NCBI RefSeq assembly: GCF_000611645.1
Contig: NW_014012786.1
Coordinates: forward strand, 1 to 17,915
DNA length: 17,915 nt
Direction: 5' to 3'
Origin: Monoraphidium neglectum
Taxonomy: Eukaryota; Chlorophyta; Chlorophyceae; Sphaeropleales; Selenastraceae
Shown: one piece after another, positions 17,159-17,915 of the stretch
Numbering within the stretch: position 1 is the stretch's first letter
How the letters are laid out: every line of letters starts with the position of its first letter
The notes under the pieces: model-generated
Database searches by the model: none
The model's input: the letters and a program-made list of their open reading frames with translations, nothing else
Told to the model about the DNA's origin: nothing
Made by a program: the position numbers and the translations under genes

Positions 17159-17915
17159 ATGAAGGCCGACGATGATTTCGACCCTGGATTCTCCTTTGAA
17201 GTTGGCGAGGCTGCCCCTCAGCCGGCTTGGGAGTTTGCAGGTAGGTTCTCGAGACAGCGGTGTGCCGGGGCTTCGCTTGCCTGAGGGCACGAGACCAAAT
17301 GCGAGAGGCACCTTGCAATGCTCACCAGCGCCGCAGCAGCTCGATTCGGCTGCCTGCGCCGCCTGTGCCGCCGCCGCCAGCCGCCGCCTGTGCCGCTGCT
17401 GTGTGCGCTCATGTTCGGGGTATGCTGGCCCATGGCCCTTTCAGGCTCCCCCTCTCAGCCTGCTGCATGCGCAACCCGTACAATCCCGTGTCTGAAGGTG
17501 CCTTGAAGCAGGCGCTGCAGCAAGGCACACATGGCACGTCGATCGACTCGAAGATCCAGCAGCGGCTGAAGGCAAAAAGCGAGAAGGTGCGGGCCGGGCA
17601 CTGGCAGGCTGCTTCCGCTGCCATGCATTCAGCGCCTGCGCCGGCGCTCGTTCTCCTGCAGGGTTTGGGCCGCACGTGCCGCTGCAGTGGCCGCCCCCGC
17701 TCCTGGCGCGCGCCCCAGCCCGCGCGGCGGCTGCGGATGCAGCACGTTGGCACTGCTGCGGGCGCGCAAGAGCTGCTCCCGCAACACCAGATGCCCCTTT
17801 TCGTTGCACCAACTTCTCCACCCTGCAATCCTTCGGCGCGACGCCCAGGCCGCCGGCAAAAAGCGCAAGCTCGAAGAGCTCAAGCAGCAGAAGCGGCGCC
17901 AGCAGCAGCGGCGGG
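17159..17915 (+). CDS. 5' end of a Drs1/DDX27-like DEAD-box RNA helicase gene (partial)
   Basis: Three exons are proposed: 17159-17240, 17498-17586 and 17849 to the window edge. Phases agree: exon 1 ends in phase 1 and exon 2 begins with two bases, while exon 2 ends in phase 0. The start is MKADDDFDPGFSFEVGEAA, then PAWEFAG, then TSIDSKIQQRLKAKSEK, and exon 3 opens with a basic AAGKKRKLEELKQQKRR helix. This order (acidic DFxPxFxF, W-x-F, T-S-I-D-x-K-I, basic region) is the N-terminal extension of Drs1/DDX27 and plant RH28, nucleolar helicases for 60S ribosome assembly, as I recall it. The helicase motifs themselves lie outside the window, so the name rests on the extension alone. The intron 1 acceptor is CTGAAG, weaker than CAG. 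The ATG has A at -3. Confidence 0.6.

Noticed and set aside
1..17915. tRNA, rRNA, CRISPR array, prokaryotic promoters
   Set aside because: By eye I found no tRNA B-box with cloverleaf support, no rRNA-like block, no spaced identical repeats, and the introns make bacterial signals irrelevant. A covariance-model scan was not possible here.

Overview
The window is nuclear DNA of a eukaryote, most likely a green alga (Chlorophyta; class not resolved). The coding DNA is very GC-rich and is split by short introns with clean GT-AG borders (one GC-AG). Candidate TGTAA polyadenylation signals of the green-algal type lie 3' of two genes. The best identified gene encodes an axonemal (cilium) protein. 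No bacterial operon, rRNA, CRISPR array or convincing tRNA is visible. All gene models are manual exon chains built from open frames, splice borders, intron phase and remembered family motifs; no search or transcript data were available.

Layout. (1) 1-198 (+) may be the 3' end of an unidentified gene. (2) 199-3046 is mostly non-coding and repeat-rich: nested GC hairpins, a diverged internal duplication, twin palindromes and copy 1 of a roughly 0.7 kb dispersed repeat. (3) 3047-4606 (-) is a compact, divergent protein kinase-like gene in three exons. (4) 4607-9740 is a long accessory stretch with microsatellites, a (CTG)7(ATG)7 tract, possible decayed minus-strand coding fragments, a G-quadruplex-like run and copy 2 of the dispersed repeat. 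(5) 9780-11482 (+) is a four-exon gene for a small HIRAN-domain protein that also carries a short ExoX-C/DUF3820-like module and a transit-peptide-like N-terminus. (6) 12489-16122 (+) is a seven-exon CFAP206/FAP206 gene, the radial-spoke and dynein docking factor of motile cilia. (7) 17159 to the right edge (+) is the 5' end of a gene resembling the nucleolar DEAD-box helicase Drs1/DDX27 (plant RH28), cut off by the window.

The genes do not form an obvious pathway: a kinase-like protein, a DNA-end-binding type domain protein, a ciliary protein and a ribosome-biogenesis helicase. The three rightmost genes are co-oriented and separated by about 1 kb spacers. The most notable items are the HIRAN plus ExoX-C architecture without a visible nuclease or helicase core, the divergent kinase, CFAP206 as a marker of motile-cilium capacity with a GC-AG intron, and the pair of related repeats flanking the kinase gene.
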